NCBI GenBank assembly: GCA_902591865.1
Contig: CACJCK010000005.1
Location: 1-64,000 of the forward strand
Direction of reading: 5' to 3'
Length of the DNA stretch: 64,000 bases
Source: an uncultured Prochlorococcus sp.
Lineage (GTDB): Bacteria > Cyanobacteriota > Cyanobacteriia > PCC-6307 > Cyanobiaceae
How positions within the stretch are numbered: position 1 is the stretch's first letter; every line of letters begins with the position of its first letter. The notes under the pieces were generated by a model. It was not told where the DNA came from. It did no database searches and was given only the letters and a program-made list of their open reading frames with translations. Shown here piece after piece: positions 62,932 to 64,000 of this stretch. Both the position numbers and the translations under genes were made by a program.

Positions 62932-63407
62932 TTTATTATCAAATCAAATATTTTCAAAGGAGAACCTAAAAAAAACATTCCTGGCAATGTGATTAATGGT
63001 CCTAAAAAACTCCCCACCATGACTTCAATTTTTGTATGGCCAAGGGTTTCTTTTAAAAGTAATTCAGATAGAGGGTCCAGTTTTTTTGACAGCTTATTGA
63101 TTTCTGCAGCTTGAATTCCAGCTGATTTTCGTACACCACTAGCGTCATACATAACTATTAGTGCTACAGCAACTGATAATGCGAATATTGAGCTATCAAA
63201 TCCCAATTCATAACCAATACCGGATGAGGCACCAGTTATTAAGGCGGAATGACTCGAAGGCATTCCACCCGTCTCGAACATAATTCCAAATCTTATCTCT
63301 CCAGTTGAAAAGAAATTGAATACGATTTTAAAAAATTGAGCTAAAAAACAGGATAATAAGCTCCAGAAAAGAACTGAATTATTAAAAAAAGAAAAAAAAT
63401 CAGACAT
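62928..63407 (-). CDS. Divergent PAP2-family protein
   Basis: GGMPSSHSALITGASSGIGYELGFDSSIFALSVAVALIVMYDASGVRKSAGIQAAEINKL. Confidence 0.9.
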   Translation of the reverse strand: MSDFFSFFNNSVLFWSLLSCFLAQFFKIVFNFFSTGEIRFGIMFETGGMPSSHSALITGASSGIGYELGFDSSIFALSVAVALIVMYDASGVRKSAGIQAAEINKLSKKLDPLSELLLKETLGHTKIEVMVGSFLGPLITLPGMFFLGSPLKIFDLIIN

Positions 63408-63419
63408 AAATTAGAATTA

Positions 63420-64000
63420 TTATCTGTCTCTATTTGTAATAAAGTCGGCTAGAGATATTAAATATTTTGCGTCTGCACCCCAAGGTTCAATTGCTTTCTT
63501 GGCTTTTTCAACTAAATCAAATGCTCTTTGCTTTGACTCCTCCATTCCAAGTAATTTAGGATAAGTAGTCTTGTCAGCCAAAAGATCTTTGCCGGCAGTT
63601 TTACCAAGCTTTTCGCTGCTGGAAGTTAAATCAAGAATATCATCTATTATTTGAAATGCTAAACCAATTCCCTCTGCATATGTTGTCAGAGCTTCTAATA
63701 GTTTTTCATTGGCCCCTGCGATCATCGCGCCTGTTCTTACGCAGGCCTTTAATAAAGCCCCAGTCTTGTGTAGATGAATATATTCGAGAGTTTCAAGGTC
63801 GACTTCTTTGCCTTCGCATTCTAAATCAACAACTTGTCCCCCTACTAGGCCTGGTGCACCAGCAACTAGGGATAGTTCGCCAACTACATTTAATAATCTA
63901 TTTGGATCGACTCCAGGGCTTCTTAAAGAGACCATTTCAAAGGCCCTTGTTAATAAAGCATCGCCTGCAAGAATAGCTATGGCATCTCCATATACTTTAT
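63420..64000 (-). CDS. crtE: Geranylgeranyl diphosphate synthase (partial; 5' end outside window)
   Basis: Frame open to the window edge: upstream KVYGDAIAILAGDALLTRAFE, then GMVSLR...QIIDDILDLTSSSEKLGKTAGKDLLADKTTYPKLLG. The ORF start at 63935 is an internal Met. Confidence 0.93.
   Translation of the reverse strand, partial: KVYGDAIAILAGDALLTRAFEMVSLRSPGVDPNRLLNVVGELSLVAGAPGLVGGQVVDLECEGKEVDLETLEYIHLHKTGALLKACVRTGAMIAGANEKLLEALTTYAEGIGLAFQIIDDILDLTSSSEKLGKTAGKDLLADKTTYPKLLGMEESKQRAFDLVEKAKKAIEPWGADAKYLISLADFITNRDR

Overview
This is an AT-rich (~30% GC by eye) chromosomal window from a marine picocyanobacterium. Gene content and protein sequences look like high-light-clade Prochlorococcus; the MED4-like assignment is inference from family recognition, not a database search. 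Most of the window is densely packed core genome: trmFO, crtH, pdxJ, ycf54-like, recC/recB/recD, a DEAD-box helicase, recR, lipA, bioB, uppS, a diadenylate cyclase, lysA, clpC, cdsA, malQ, prs, sasA, petH, zwf, opcA, cobB and crtE (cut by the right edge), plus tRNA-Lys(UUU) and tRNA-Glu(UUC). The first ~13 kb is looser and more accessory. It holds a type I secretion ABC transporter/HlyD pair, an outer-membrane beta-barrel candidate, a decayed gene region, several very small proteins including a 35-aa HLIP and PsbY, and the most notable locus. That locus is two SLH-less porin genes sharing an apparently exact 967-bp direct repeat (barrel plus terminator) that flank a TPR-sulfotransferase gene. 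Both porins carry GTGTGAGGA at the ribosome-binding site, complementary to the core of the sRNA Yfr1. I saw no CRISPR array, prophage, IS element or rRNA operon.
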